From Dactylonectria macrodidyma (lineage: Eukaryota > Ascomycota > Sordariomycetes > Hypocreales > Nectriaceae), in contig JAGMUV010000039.1 of NCBI GenBank assembly GCA_020744425.1, positions 310,001-374,000 on the forward strand: DNA of 64,000 bases, given 5' to 3'. Below the pieces are notes generated by a model. That model was not told where the DNA came from and did not search any database. It saw only the letters and a list, made by a program, of their open reading frames with translations. Of the stretch, positions 39,203 to 49,935 are shown in pieces. Position 1 is the first letter of the stretch, and each line of letters starts with the position of its first letter. A program made the translations under genes and the position numbers.

Positions 39203-39440
39203 ATGGAATACAGTTGGTGTTTTTGCTGATATGTATTGATGGAGAATGTGACAGGGAAAAGATGACGTGTACAGGAGGAAAAATTGCTGTATGACCTTGT
39301 ATATGGAATATTCATCTTGCTTTAATTGAATATTCATGTAATTGGGGTTTTCAGGCATATGTAGATACGCTAGGGTGGCTCTAATGATGAAATTTTTTGG
39401 AAAAGGGGTTTTGAGACAGTGAGCCCTACAGTCAACCGTA

Positions 39441-39808
39441 CAGCCTGTTTGTCGCGATAGCAAATTTGATTGCCGCACGCACGGCCTGCATGTTTGGCGT
39501 CCATTTTTCGTCGTCCGAGGCAGCTTTTCCTCCCAAGAAGAACGATAAGTTCCCAATCTTTGTTCGCGAGCATTTAAACATGGTTTCCCGTTGCATTGTC
39601 CACTTTTTGCATCGGAAGAGGAAGTGCTCAATCGTCTCTGCTGCTTGTCCACAATCGCATATGTCCGATTCCGCTGCCCCTATCCTGTGAAGATAACTGT
39701 TCAGTCGTATCATCCCAGTCCGAAGTTGGGCTATCACGTCCGATTCTTTTCTGTTTAGTGAGTCGTATAGCGCACGGGTGTGCTTGCCCGGCAGCGCCTT
39801 CCTCGACT
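39441..39808 (-). pseudogene. LINE copy B ORF2 C-terminus (5' truncated)
   Basis: The minus strand reads KALPGKHTRALYDSLNRKES, then a Cys-rich domain CDCGQAAETIEHFLFRC and FFLGGKAASDDEKWTPN, ending ATNRL at the element 1 junction. It is diverged from copies A and C. A stop just upstream and loss of homology near 39808 mark the 5' truncation. The natural end of the frame is at 20361-20338 across element 1. Confidence 0.85.
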
Positions 39809-39843
39809 ACGGAGGCCTACAGGGCACACTGTTGCAAAACTCC

Positions 39844-40585
39844 CTGTCAGCTGTCTTTAGTGCCCATCCCCCACTATTAGGCCAGAAATGACCCCACACC
39901 TTACTAATCCAGATACTTCAGCATAAGTAGTAAGCAGGTACTGCGGACCAGCTGCGGGCCCGCGCGATTCGTATCCGTCCAACCTGCTGTTTGAATGCTG
40001 CGAAGTGATAACATGCCCAAGTGATGTTGTAGAACCTCGATCTACACAATACGGTCCAAGCTATTTAGTTCTTTCCAAGCAATCACTAGCGGACTATAAG
40101 ATATTGTAATCAACCTGATTTTCATTTGCTATGGTTGTAAGTCGAAATGGCCGCTGTGCCGGATGTAAACTACCGGTACTTATCCAGCCTTCACAGTGGC
40201 CTCGACCTCCAAATTTGACGGCGCTGTGGACATGTATATGCCAGCGTCCCCTTCACAATAGCCTCAAATTTTCATTCAGAGACTCAAATTGCGATCCCCA
40301 TTCGAGAAAATGGTATTTTTTTGCTCAAGGATTCTTCACACCATGTGTCAACCGCCTATGTGTGAGCACACAGCTTGGTAAGCCAGCAGTGGCTCAGCGC
40401 AGTGTTCCCGAGTCGGGTCAGCAGAGGACTAGCGTGGCGATCTCACGCTCAAGAGAGTCTAGTGATCATCATTCATCGTAGCAAAGGGCAACATTGTTAT
40501 GTTTTGTAAACATTAAAATCTCGCTCCCAATGTCAACTTGTTTCATTCTTTGCTTCTCTTGGCCCAAAGTCTCTCCTTAAACAGA
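39844..40585. other. left arm of element 2, no gene recognised
   Basis: About 740 bp between the left terminal repeat and the accessory gene. Short frames exist (for example 40131-40481), but none shows a motif. It may include the accessory gene promoter. Confidence 0.5.
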
Positions 40586-41960
40586 ATGGAACCCTTAGAC
40601 ATCCCCCCTGAGTATGTCTACTGCGTCAAAGCCGGGAAGAAACATCATGATCTCTTTACCACGATATACGCTGGCGAAAACTATTGTGGCCGTTGCGGTT
40701 TAGCCAACCCCTTTCAATCCCAAGGTCGGGCCAGGTCCAGAACTCCAGCCCTTCCGGGCCCCTATGATGAGGTGGTTGAGGTCGAGGACTCTCCGCCACA
40801 GCCAGCCAGTCCAGCAAGTCAGCTTATGCGTGACAGACCAAAACCAGTATCGTCTTCCGGTATTGGGTACGCGCAACTACTGCCCAACACGGTGCCTGTC
40901 TCCAATGGAGTGACTGCGAATACACGGGCACGCCTATATCCCTCTAAGCCGGCAAGCGATACTCCCTATCCGCAATTCATGGCGATCGCATCGGCGGCCA
41001 GTCAGGCCATTCAAAACACCAAAGGCAGCACCAGAAAGCCTAAGCGGCAGCGCACTGGCTAATTACCAATGGGTCCACATCAGTCTCCTGCTCGTGAGCT
41101 TGGAGACCAGGTCCTTCAATGGCCTTGCGATAGAGGTCCCAGAGACGGTGCTGCCTCTAAAGGATACAGTGATCAAGTTTAGCGCGGCCGACCTCCTTAC
41201 CTGGCCTTCATTCACTCAGGTCTTATTTGAGCACCTGCGTCCACTCCCAAGCGCCATCGACCCAACCAACAAAGAGCTTTGGAATCTTTCTTACGCCTCG
41301 TCCTTTTCTGGCAAGAAAATCGTCACCGTTCCCAACACCGATAAGTACACGACGCCGTCAAGCATGCTCGCTTCTGGACACTTTTCGAACAACCAATCTG
41401 GGCAGGTAAAGGTGCTCGTTGTCCTGACATCGACCGATGTGGTTGACAAGCAGGAGCCAATCACCCCGCTAAGGCCAGATGAGTACTTAACGCCTGTCAG
41501 GAAAGACAAAAAAAGGAAGGTCAAACAGGAGGGCTCAAGCCCAGAGCTGAAGAAGCGTATCAAGCAAGAGAGGCAGATGAAGAAAGAGAAGGGTGTGAAG
41601 AATGGGAGACAAGTCAAGCAGGAAAACGCAGTTCCAGCTTCCTCCTACTCGAACCCGGCGGTTGATGAGGGCAGCACAATCGTCGACAACATTATTGTGA
41701 AAGTGGATGCAGCAGATCTGAGCGATCTGGAGGATCCCGTTGACGATCTAGTTTTCGACAGCGTCTCCGACGAGGAAGGGGATGAGCGTGAGGCAGACCA
41801 AGGCCACGAGATCGAACATGGGAATGACGCAGGTTTTTTAACAGAGTTCGTAAGAATCCCGGCCAAATTTTCACCCAGAGAAATACTGACCTCAGAAGAT
41901 AAACCTGCAGTCGGCAGTCACATCAGAATCTATCGAACAAGCTCCAACACAACAATTTGA
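40586..41960 (+). pseudogene. accessory protein of element 2 (one frameshift)
   Basis: The first part (40586-41062) starts MEPLDIPPEYVYC and has C-X(n)-HH then NYCGRCG, a zinc-binding-like N-terminus, followed by EVVEVEDSPPQP. The second part (about 41055-41960) is in another frame and has a folded domain, then a basic stretch with three psi-K-x-E sites (KVKQEG, RIKQER, QVKQEN). DNIIVKVDAADLSDLED and an acidic tail follow. A one-base frame change near 41050 separates them. Layout, size and position opposite the transposase match the intact 37024-38193 gene. The family is not recognised. Confidence 0.65.
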
Positions 41961-42072
41961 GGATAATGCCGTCGAAGGAATCCCCCCGGCCCACTCAACA
42001 CGTTTTAGGGGCACGAAGATCCCCATGACCTTTGCCTCTCGACCTAGAAAGAGAAGAGATTGACTATTCAAG

Positions 42073-43795
42073 CTACCCATCAGAGGTGCCAGCGTCCTCC
42101 TCGTCATCACTTCTTCCCTCAATGTCATTTCCATTTTCGTCTTCAACGCCAAGTTCAACAAGCGGCTGTTCTACTAGTTCCATATCTGCAAGCTCCTCTT
42201 GATGGGCTTGATTTGCTCGTGCAAGTAGTGCTTCCTATACATAGTTAACTAGATACTTTAATGCGCAGATAGACATAGCATCTTACATATTCGGCAACTC
42301 CCCCGGTCGGTGCTCTACGGTAGGCTAGCGTAGGCCGTTGTCCACTCTCTATGTGCCGAATGATCCTGTCGCGAAGGGCAAGGTAGAAGCGCTTCAATGG
42401 GCGCAACTTGTCAGGCTCCTGGTGATCGCCGAGGACTACATTATGGTAATCCATTTCGTTAAGAACGTCGCGGCACCATTCCTTTGTCTCTGGCTCAAGA
42501 CATGTGCTGATGTCGATGCCAGCCAGTGGCTGTGCCAGCTCGCCTAGAACTGTACGGTCGATGGGGATTCCCCAATTGCAAGCCTTGCTTGGGTCAGGGT
42601 AATGGTAATTCATCCAAGGTTGGCCGTGTACAACATGAGGCCGGTTCTTCTGAAGGCGAATTTTGTGTAGATTCCACGCCTCTACGAAATCGAAGAGCTC
42701 TTGACGCAGCACATCTTCGAAGACAGCGTAGATAGCAATCTGGTCCTCGAGCATATCGCCGTCAAAGTCCCCATCTCTGGCAAGCTCCCCAAAGTAGTCC
42801 ACCCACTGCCGTGAAGAGACGTGAAGCATGCTCTCCCACCACTTCTCGATCTTGACGTTCTTCGTACTCGGTGCCGCCTTGTAGGAATCCTTCATCCGCT
42901 TGCCCTGTTGGAAGACTTGGCCATTCCATTCCACGCACCCACCAGCAGCTAAGGCAAAGTTCCAATGGGCTGCTGCGACCAGTGGCGTTTCGCTACCCCG
43001 GTCTGCCTGCAAGTACCATGGGCGCAAGCCATAAGCGTCGCATGCAGCCAAATACTGCTTCAACACACTCAAGGCGGTGCTGGCTGAGTGGCCAAGGTAG
43101 AACCAGACAATATTGCGGGAGTATGCATCAATCGCGGCGTATATCTCGAAACCGTATGCCTTCAGCTTGTCATGGCCGTCAATGCACCACTGGTAGTTCG
43201 GCCCCGGGACGAGGAACTGCCCTTTCTTCCTTCGCATCATCCTTCGGCGCATCTCGACATCGTTTGGGAACATGACTTTGTACATTTCAAACAGGGGATC
43301 CCTAGGTACCCAAAGCTGCTGTTGTTGGCGTAGATATGACTGGAGAAACCTTCGACCGTATCCTGCAATGGCATTAGATCGTTGAGCCATCTCGACAATA
43401 ACTTGCTCTGTCTTCTCCAACAAAGCAAGGCGTTCCTCGTCGCTGTTTATGCGACGTAGCCAGCGACGGTCCCGGTGGAGTCTGATACGTTTCAAACCTC
43501 TTTTAGTGATTGGCCAGCCTTGCCTCTGAAGAACACTCAAGGTCTGCTTCTCGGTAAGGCCAACACGGAAGATAAGGTCGTGAATAGCTTCCATGAGCTC
43601 TGGAGTCTCAATAGTGCGTGATTGTTGACGCGGAAGTCCCCAGCTGGCCACCCGCCGCGAGATTGTGCTAAGGTTGACAGCGACATTGTAATGTTTCCGC
43701 AGCTTATATCTGATCTGGCTTCGCGAGACGCCATTGAGGTACAGCAAGCTGACATAGTCGCGAAATTGATCGATTGGGTTGGGTGGCCGAGCCAT
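42073..43795 (-). CDS. integrase-like DDE transposase of element 2 (intact)
   Basis: Two exons (43795-42287 and 42234-42073) around a 52-bp intron (GTAAGA...TATAG); about 556 residues. The start MARPPNPIDQ is chosen to match MPRPRIDL of the element 1 copy. N-terminal helix-turn-helix (LSTISRRVASWGLPRQQ), then an integrase core: CIDGHDKLKAYGFEIYAAID (Asp), QADRGSETPL (Asp) and VKIEKWWESMLH (Glu). The C-terminal exon is acidic (LGVEDENGNDIEG...). No stop or frameshift. It would act on element ends; with a full set of catalytic residues it could mobilise both elements. It is an rve-like core of a kind widespread in fungal genomes; transposon superfamily not recognised. Confidence 0.85.
42235..42286 (-). 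other. intron in element 2 transposase
   Basis: Donor GTAAGATG, TTAACTATG branch-like region, acceptor GTATAG; joins GGVAEY to EALLARANQ in frame. Confidence 0.85.
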
Positions 43796-43974
43796 GACAA
43801 TAGGTAGGGATGAGAACCAAGGCAAGGACGAGGTCGTGGTGTTTAATGCAAGGGGATTTGTGGCTGGAACCCCTATTTGAGCAACGCAATCGGCGCGGAC
43901 CGTCGCGCTTTTGCTGCTGCCTCGCTGCGGACTAGATCAACTAGTGGGATGGCGGACACCACTCATTAGGAATA

Positions 43975-46191
43975 CCATGCACAACCACTCTTTCGCCAAC
44001 CCCACTCTTTCGCCACGCAAAAAAAAAAAAGCACCACCAAAAATCAACAACTTTACTTACACAGAACTTGACCAGAATGAGAGATATGCGCAAAAATTTT
44101 CGTCTTATAAATAATAATTGAATCTCTCTATTGAATCCTGGGTCTTTTGATAAGCCGCCCTGATCGCGTGGTTGGTTGATGGGGTATGGTTTCCTCTCTG
44201 ACCTCAATGACCGAGCCAGCCTCCGATTCTGACTCCTGCTCGCCTGAATAGCCACCTTCCACCACAACAGGCATATTTTTAGTCTCCTCTTCTGGTATGG
44301 CTTCTCCACCAGCTAGAGTCTCACCAAGAGTCATAAAACGTTTGTTCGGATTCGGCACCGCCTTCCTCTTCTTCCCTCTCTTCAGGCGAGCCAATTCCTC
44401 CTCTAGGCTAGCAATCCTCACAGTATGCGCCGCTACCGTCTGCTGTTGAGCCTCAAAGCCCTTGGCTATTACGTTGTACCGTCTTCGTGTCTTTGGTGGT
44501 TTGTTCAGCCCAAGATCACGAATTTGACGGCTCGTCTGTGGTGTATCGTCCGAGTCAAAATACGGCGTGGGTTCGGGAGTCGCTCTTGGGCTGCCTTTTG
44601 GCCTATCTTCTTGGATTTCTAGGTGCCGCAACGCTTTGGCACGTGAGATCGGCCAATTCCCAGTAACCCTCCAGCCAGAGAGTATGTTCTTCTCAGTCAT
44701 TCCAACTCGACGAGCCTTGGCGTAGGCCCTGATGAAATTAACCTTGTCCATTGGAGTGGAATCAGTCAATGAAGCGAACTTTTCCAACTCTCGTCGATAT
44801 GCGGCTTTGGAGGCATTGAATACTCCATTGTCCAACGGCTGGAGCCCATGAGAGCAGTGTGCTGGCAGATAGCAACAATAAACGTTGTTCAAAAAGCACG
44901 TGGCCATCCATTCATCCTTCCGTCGCTCAGTAGTGATCTTGAGCCGAAGGAAACGAAGAACATACCGTTGCATGACTCCCATGACCATCTAAAATGATCA
45001 GTCTCGCGTCAGAGTCGTCGGCAGGCATGGTCTGGGGCAGATAGACTCTTTCAAGCCATTCAACGCCAATATGGTCGTCAGTCCACCCCTTAGGCGAAGT
45101 TATATAATACCAGTCTGCTATCTGCTTGAATTCCTCAAGAAACCATTGTTTCTGGAGTTCTTTCCCCTTGAAGATTATGCCAGGGATTAAGGCGCGGCCG
45201 TCAGCAGTGACAGCTTCGATAAATGAAGTCCAATTTCGAGTTTGTGGTCCCTTGAGAAATGCCTTCCGTTTTGGGTCCGCGCTTCCAACAACCAGGCTAT
45301 CTAAGCCTAAATAAAAAGGATTAGTCGGTCAAATTTCAATCACTGACAAGGTATACAGATAGATGCTTGCCGAAACCAGTCATAATACCCCCTTCGTCAA
45401 CGTTGACGGTGTTTTCAGGCTTGATCCAGCCATACTGGCCCTCCCTGATATCAAAGTACCAATGAACTGCCTTAGGTGTGAAAGAGTCAAACCTTTTGGC
45501 TTCTTGACGTCTGCCCATCTTGGTCTTCAGGTCTGTGCGGCGGTTGACAAATCTGGTCACCCAATTGCGTCCTAACTCGGAATGTTCGCCCTGCTGTCTC
45601 AACAAGCCCCATGACGCAAGCGCGGATCTGATTGTGGGACGGAGCATAGCCCAAGGATTCCTGGCAGAGTATCCAGAAAGCCAATCTGTCCTCTTGATTC
45701 TTGTACAAACGTCGGCGAGGCTGAATCTGCTCTTTCACGGCTGTCTGGCCGTTAAGTCTGTCGATTAGAGTCCTTCGGGGCACTACCCGTCTCTGAGCCG
45801 CTTGAGAGGGTGAAAAGCCATTATCAGTAATATCCAATATAGCCTCAGCCATGTCGTCCTCTGTATATTCCCATCGAAGCCGCGAGATAGGCATTTTTTT
45901 GTCGTTGTCAAAGACAAAGACCAAAAAACATGAGAAAGAGCGGTGAGGATCTTGGTGACTGAACTGACAATATTTCAATAGCACGGCCTGCATATATCGC
46001 ATACCCCGCACAGCTTTACAGAGTCAAAACAATTACCTCCAATCATTTCTATAATCAATAGAGGTAATTTCTTTTAGGTAGCTATTTATTTTGGCCAACT
46101 TTTGTGTAAGTGAAATTGACGAGTTTAGGTGGTGCTTTTTTTTTTTTACGTGGCGAAAGGGTGGGGTTGGCGAAAGGGTGGTTGTGCATGG
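43975..46191 (-). mobile_element. pogo/Fot1 element nested in element 2
   Basis: Inverted repeats begin CCATGCACAACCACTCTTTC and extend about 55-65 bp, including an A-run followed by GCACCACC. TA flanks both sides (43973-43974, 46192-46193). Length 2217 bp. Confidence 0.92.
44128..45894 (-). pseudogene. pogo/Fot1 DDE_1 transposase, one frameshift
   Basis: An N-terminal psq/CENP-B DNA-binding region (YTEDDMAEAILDITDNGFS, LAFWILCQESLGYAPS) leads to a DDE_1 core: VNVDEGGIM (D1), LIILDGHGSH (D2) and HGLQPLDNGVF (D3). Two introns are needed. One is 45307-45370 with a GC donor (GCAAGC...TTTAG) that joins MTGFG to LDSLVVGSAD. The other is 44917-44965 (GTATGT...GAAG), joining GHGSHAT to DEWMATCF. 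A frame change near 45617, between the CENP-B part and NWVTRFVNRR, is the only lesion seen. The C-terminal tail is coiled-coil and basic. Nearly intact. Confidence 0.88.
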
Positions 46192-46367
46192 TAGCTTGGA
46201 CGCGGATCAATTCAAGAACGCCTCAAGTGGCCTATTGATAAATGAGTTTTCCGCTCTGTTCTCATTATCGTCACCAAGGAAACGAATTGGGCTTCTAACT
46301 GTCACCAAGGTGCTTTTAATCAGAAGCGTAGTGCAACATAACTGTGCGCCGTCGACTTACATTAGTC

Positions 46368-47213
46368 ATGGCAAACGGACACGCTGTACGCGCGTCTGGT
46401 GGACTGCAGTCCAACAGCGACAAAATTGTCAACAATAAGGGAAGAGTCCAGTCCAGCACCCGCAAATCCGCGAGCAAGATCACCGTACGGTCCACCCGGC
46501 TGCTCTGCACAAGGTATCGTTGCTGATTACATTTGTTTGGGTAGAAGAAGAGGGCACAAAAGAAGAAGGCACCTCCGATCGGCTCGGCGCGTGACTTCCC
46601 CTGCCGCCCCTGTGTTACCCGTGCTACCAAGAACCCTGGGCATGAGTGTGCCTCTCAGGATAGTAAGTGGCTATTCTGTCGTAGAAGCTTTTCCAGGCTA
46701 ACTTATACGGACAGATACTGGTGCTGCCTGCTGGGACTGCGCAAAGAACGGTCACACGTGTCGGCCAGTGAGTAAACAATACCGACTCTCTACAAATCAG
46801 ATGCTAATCAGTTGCTATCAAAGGTCCCCGCTGGTGCCGTCTCTGCTGTGCGTGCCTTCTGGGAATTGAACCGGCTGATCGACGATGTAAATAAGGATCC
46901 CGACGATGCCTGGCACTCTGCAGCACAGCGCGCAGCACAGCAACTACGCGCTTGCGGTGCTGCTGACCGGGGTCCTGCTGCCGCTCTAGTTCATGCTCCC
47001 GCCTTGGCTCGCCTTGGTGAATCAGCCGAGCCGACACTCGAGGAGCGGAAGGTTGCGGCGCTGGAGGCCATCGCTGAGGCTGCTCGTCTCTGGACTGTAA
47101 GTAGGTCAAGACTTAGTTACGAATCCGTTAGTTACTGAGTCGGTATTTAGCAGCTCAATAAGCCGAACGAGGAAGGTACAGAAGTGGGAGAGGAATCGGA
47201 TAAGGAATACTAG
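46368..47213 (+). CDS. six-cysteine family gene Z3 (five exons)
   Basis: Exons 46368-46484, 46545-46662, 46715-46767, 46824-47096 and 47151-47213 join in frame (207 residues) with GT-AG introns of 60, 52, 56 and 54 bp. A basic N-terminus precedes CRPCVTRATKNPGHEC, then CWDCAKNGHTC: CX2CX10C and CX2CX5C, likely zinc ligands. The third intron lies two codons after the last Cys, the same place as in Z1 and Z2. A helical, Ala-rich domain and acidic tail follow. It lies inside element 2 near its right end, pointing outward. Function unknown. It has no lesion, suggesting selection or youth. Confidence 0.72.
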
Positions 47214-47473
47214 GCGTTGATATCATCCAACAAAATAGAGCTGTTAAGGGGTTTATTTGAAATGGAATGTTTTGGTCGAACATCAGTGAGACTTCTAAGC
47301 GCTGATCCGCAGCGGCCCCGCTGTAGTTCGTTCTGTTGACCGTTTGGGCATGAATTCAACAGAATTGAGTACGGAGGTACACGGCTCAATGTACTGTGGG
47401 GCAAATGCCTTGACCATGTGGACCCCATTTTGCGTGTTCAGGCGTGCTTTTGGGGTTTTGCAACAGTGACCTC

Positions 47474-49585
47474 TATCCCTTTGACTGTGTTAAGGCTCCA
47501 GGCCAGATTGTGCCCCACATGACCCCTGCTCACAGTGAGGTACATCAGAGTAACGCGTCGCGTAGTCAGAATCAACCCCACCAAAATACACATACAAACG
47601 ATTCTGACTTTCGCGATGGATACCCAAGTGCCCTCAACACAGGCAATCAATGTGTATGACGATAACAGCTTCATTTGCACTGATAACAGCCGCCGGGAGC
47701 AGGGAGCTGACAACACCTGCCGGCCGAACCTAGCCCCTGTCAACGAACGCGGCTACAACTTCATGCCTTTCGAGGTTCCAACACGCGACTTTAAGGTCAA
47801 GGACCTGCCCCAGGACCCGTTATCTCTTTTCCAGCAATTCCTACCTATTTCCCTAGTAGAAAGCTGGGTCAAATATACCAATGACTGGGTTAGCCACCTG
47901 CAGCAAGAGGCTCGCGGTAGTGCACACACATTACCGCCAAGATCACGGTTACGCCTCTGGAGACCAACCTCTATTGCAGAAGTCTACATATGGGTCGCAA
48001 TCCTTATTTACTTAGGGATTCACACTGAACTTGACCTAGAAGACCATTGGGAGACTTCTCGGCCGGGGCACCAACACTCTACTCACTCTATCATCAAATA
48101 TATGACCTATGACCGATTTCAGCAGCTACATCGTCACATTCGCATTTTCAGCCCTCACATCACCATAAGCAGCAACAGCGCCCTCACCTATGACCGTGTG
48201 ACGCCGTGGTCTGACCACATACAGCGCGTGTCTACGGATTTCTATGTTCCAGGCACTTGCATCGCTGTAGATGAGTGTATGGCCCGCTATACCGGGAGGT
48301 CAAAAGAGACAACAAGAGTCCCTAACAAGCCGATCCCCGTCGGCTTCAAAGTTTGGGTTGCAGCACAGCAGGGCTATTTCCTACGTTGGATTTGGCATAG
48401 GCCCGGACCTAGGTTTGGACCTGTTGGTCTCAAGCCTGCCCGGCAACGGCGGCGTGAGGCCAAGCAGGAGAAGACAGTCTATCTGAACCCGACGCAGGCT
48501 GTGGTTGTTGCCCTACTAAACTTGCTGCCAGAAGCCAACTATCACGTCTTTATCGATAACCTCTTTTCCTCTCCCGACCTCCTACGCAGCCTCCGCGAGC
48601 ACGGCCACGGCGCTACGGGTACAGCCCGAGTCAACTGTGGCATCTACAAGCCCTTAGTCAAGCTCAAAAATGACGATAACACAGCTGCCGCAAATATCAA
48701 ATTCAACGAAATCAGGACCGTCCCAACTAAGGATAATAAGGTCAGTCAAGCAGACAGCTTTAGCTGTAAATGCCCTACTAATTTGTCCTGGGCCAGGTAA
48801 ATCAGATCGCGTGGAAAGACAACGCCCTTGTGTTGTTCTTATCTACTGTGTACGCAGGCGACGAGACCGTCCTTCGGTTACGCAAGAGGCCGACAACAGA
48901 CCAAATTCGAGCACGCCCAATACAGCGATTTTTCGGTGACGAGCCAGTGAAAGAGATTATTATCCCGTCTGTTGCTGCCTTCTACAATGACGAGATGAAC
49001 GGGGTAGACCGCGGTGACCAACTGAGGTCATATTTGGGCTTCGAACACCGTGTGCGCCGAGGGGGTTGGCAAGCCCTAGCTTGGTCCTACCTAATTGACG
49101 TCATTGTAGTCAACAGTTACCTTCTTCAGCTACGCGGCAAGCCTATTTGGAAGTCATATACACGTCAGGCTAAGTGGCGAGGGCGCCTTGTTGATGACCT
49201 CGTCCAGGCGTACGGCGGTCAATCTGACTCTAGGCAGAGGTTTCGGGCGGGAGACGAATTTACGCCTCTGTCACAGCATAAATACGTCCAGCGAGGGAAA
49301 AAGGGTAACTGCCTCGCATGTCAGGGCGTACGGCGTGGAGAGGTCAGGTCACGAAGCTCGCGGCGGACGTTGAGTGAGGCCGACGGCAACAGGGTCCGGA
49401 TCCGGCGGCAGTCTCGCGGTGGCTGTGACCAGTGCGATGTAGCTCTTTGTAGCTCGCAGGATTGCTGGGACTTCTATCACCATACAAAATAGGTGGGAAT
49501 TGATGTACCTCTGAACGCTCGTTCCCTAATTGGGCCGACCCCCCTGCGACCCCCTGTCTGGAGCCTTAACACAGTCAAAGGGATA
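47474..49585 (+). mobile_element. piggyBac-like element
   Basis: Inverted repeats of about 28 bp start TATCCCTTTGACTGTGTTAA at 47474, with the complement ending at 49585. Flanking sequence supports TA rather than the classic TTAA duplication; the precise boundary is uncertain by 2-3 bp. It lies exactly at the right end of element 2. Confidence 0.75.
47616..49492 (+). CDS. piggyBac-like transposase (intact)
   Basis: Exons 47616-48740 and 48797-49492 with a 56-bp intron (GTCAGT...GCCAG); about 606 residues. The DDE_Tnp_1_7 core has the three Asp positions in IAVDECMARYTG, HVFIDNLFSS and NGVDRGDQLRSYLG. The C-terminal Cys-rich domain (CLACQ...CDQCDVALCSSQDCW) fits the piggyBac cross-brace zinc module that binds transposon ends. 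ATG at 47616 (TCGCGATGGA) is the first in frame. No stop or frameshift was found, so this may be active. A diverged, broken relative lies at 57366-58340. Confidence 0.88.
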
Positions 49586-49935
49586 GGCTGCCATAGTCTG
49601 TCATCCGGCCCCACGCGGCTGCACCAAAAAACCCATGCAAACAGATGGCCTGGACCTTCGTTTCCGGCTTTGGATGACAGGGATGACCACAGTGAATCGA
49701 CTTTTCGACGCGTTTTTGAAGGTCCGACCCCGGTGGTGCCCTTCAGGTCGCGATTTTCTTCGAGTGTTCTCAGTGTGTCCATCAACCAAGTAAAGCAAAA
49801 TTTGGACCCTCTACTTGACTTGGTTGATGGGACCCCCTTGCTTTACTTGGTTTACTCGGTAGAGAGGCTTGCTTTGCTTGGTTGGTTGACGTTACTCGAC
49901 TATTTTCCATTCCTTATGTGGCTCCGGTGGTAGAT

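Larger units (their letters stand above)
20362..39440. mobile_element. large TIR element with integrase-like transposase (element 1)
   Basis: Ends are inverted repeats of about 35 bp: TACGGTTGACTGTAGGGCTC... at 20362 (interrupted after CTCA by a Copia, resuming at 25752) and the complement ending at 39440. CAGCC flanks both sides (20357-20361, 39441-39445). Outside, LINE copy B is continuous: its ORF2 reaches NRL at 39441 and resumes at 20361 with a stop 8 codons on. The span is 19,079 bp, about 5.9 kb after subtracting the Copia, Gypsy, two MITEs and two solo LTRs. Own contents: six-cysteine gene Z1, repeat C, transposase (35404-36980), convergent accessory gene (37024-38193), inverted repeat C and Z2. 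A 5-bp duplication fits an integrase-type DDE enzyme. Confidence 0.85.
39818..47475. mobile_element. second integrase-like TIR element (element 2)
   Basis: The left end TACAGGGCACACTGTTGCAA (39818) and the right end, complement TAGAGGTCACTGTTGCAAAA (47475), form imperfect repeats of about 25 bp. They also resemble element 1 ends (AGGGCTCACTGTCTCAAAAC). Contents: accessory gene, convergent transposase, a nested pogo (43975-46191) and six-cysteine gene Z3. No clear 5-bp duplication: left flank AGGCC, right flank altered by the piggyBac that starts at the same place. Confidence 0.65.
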
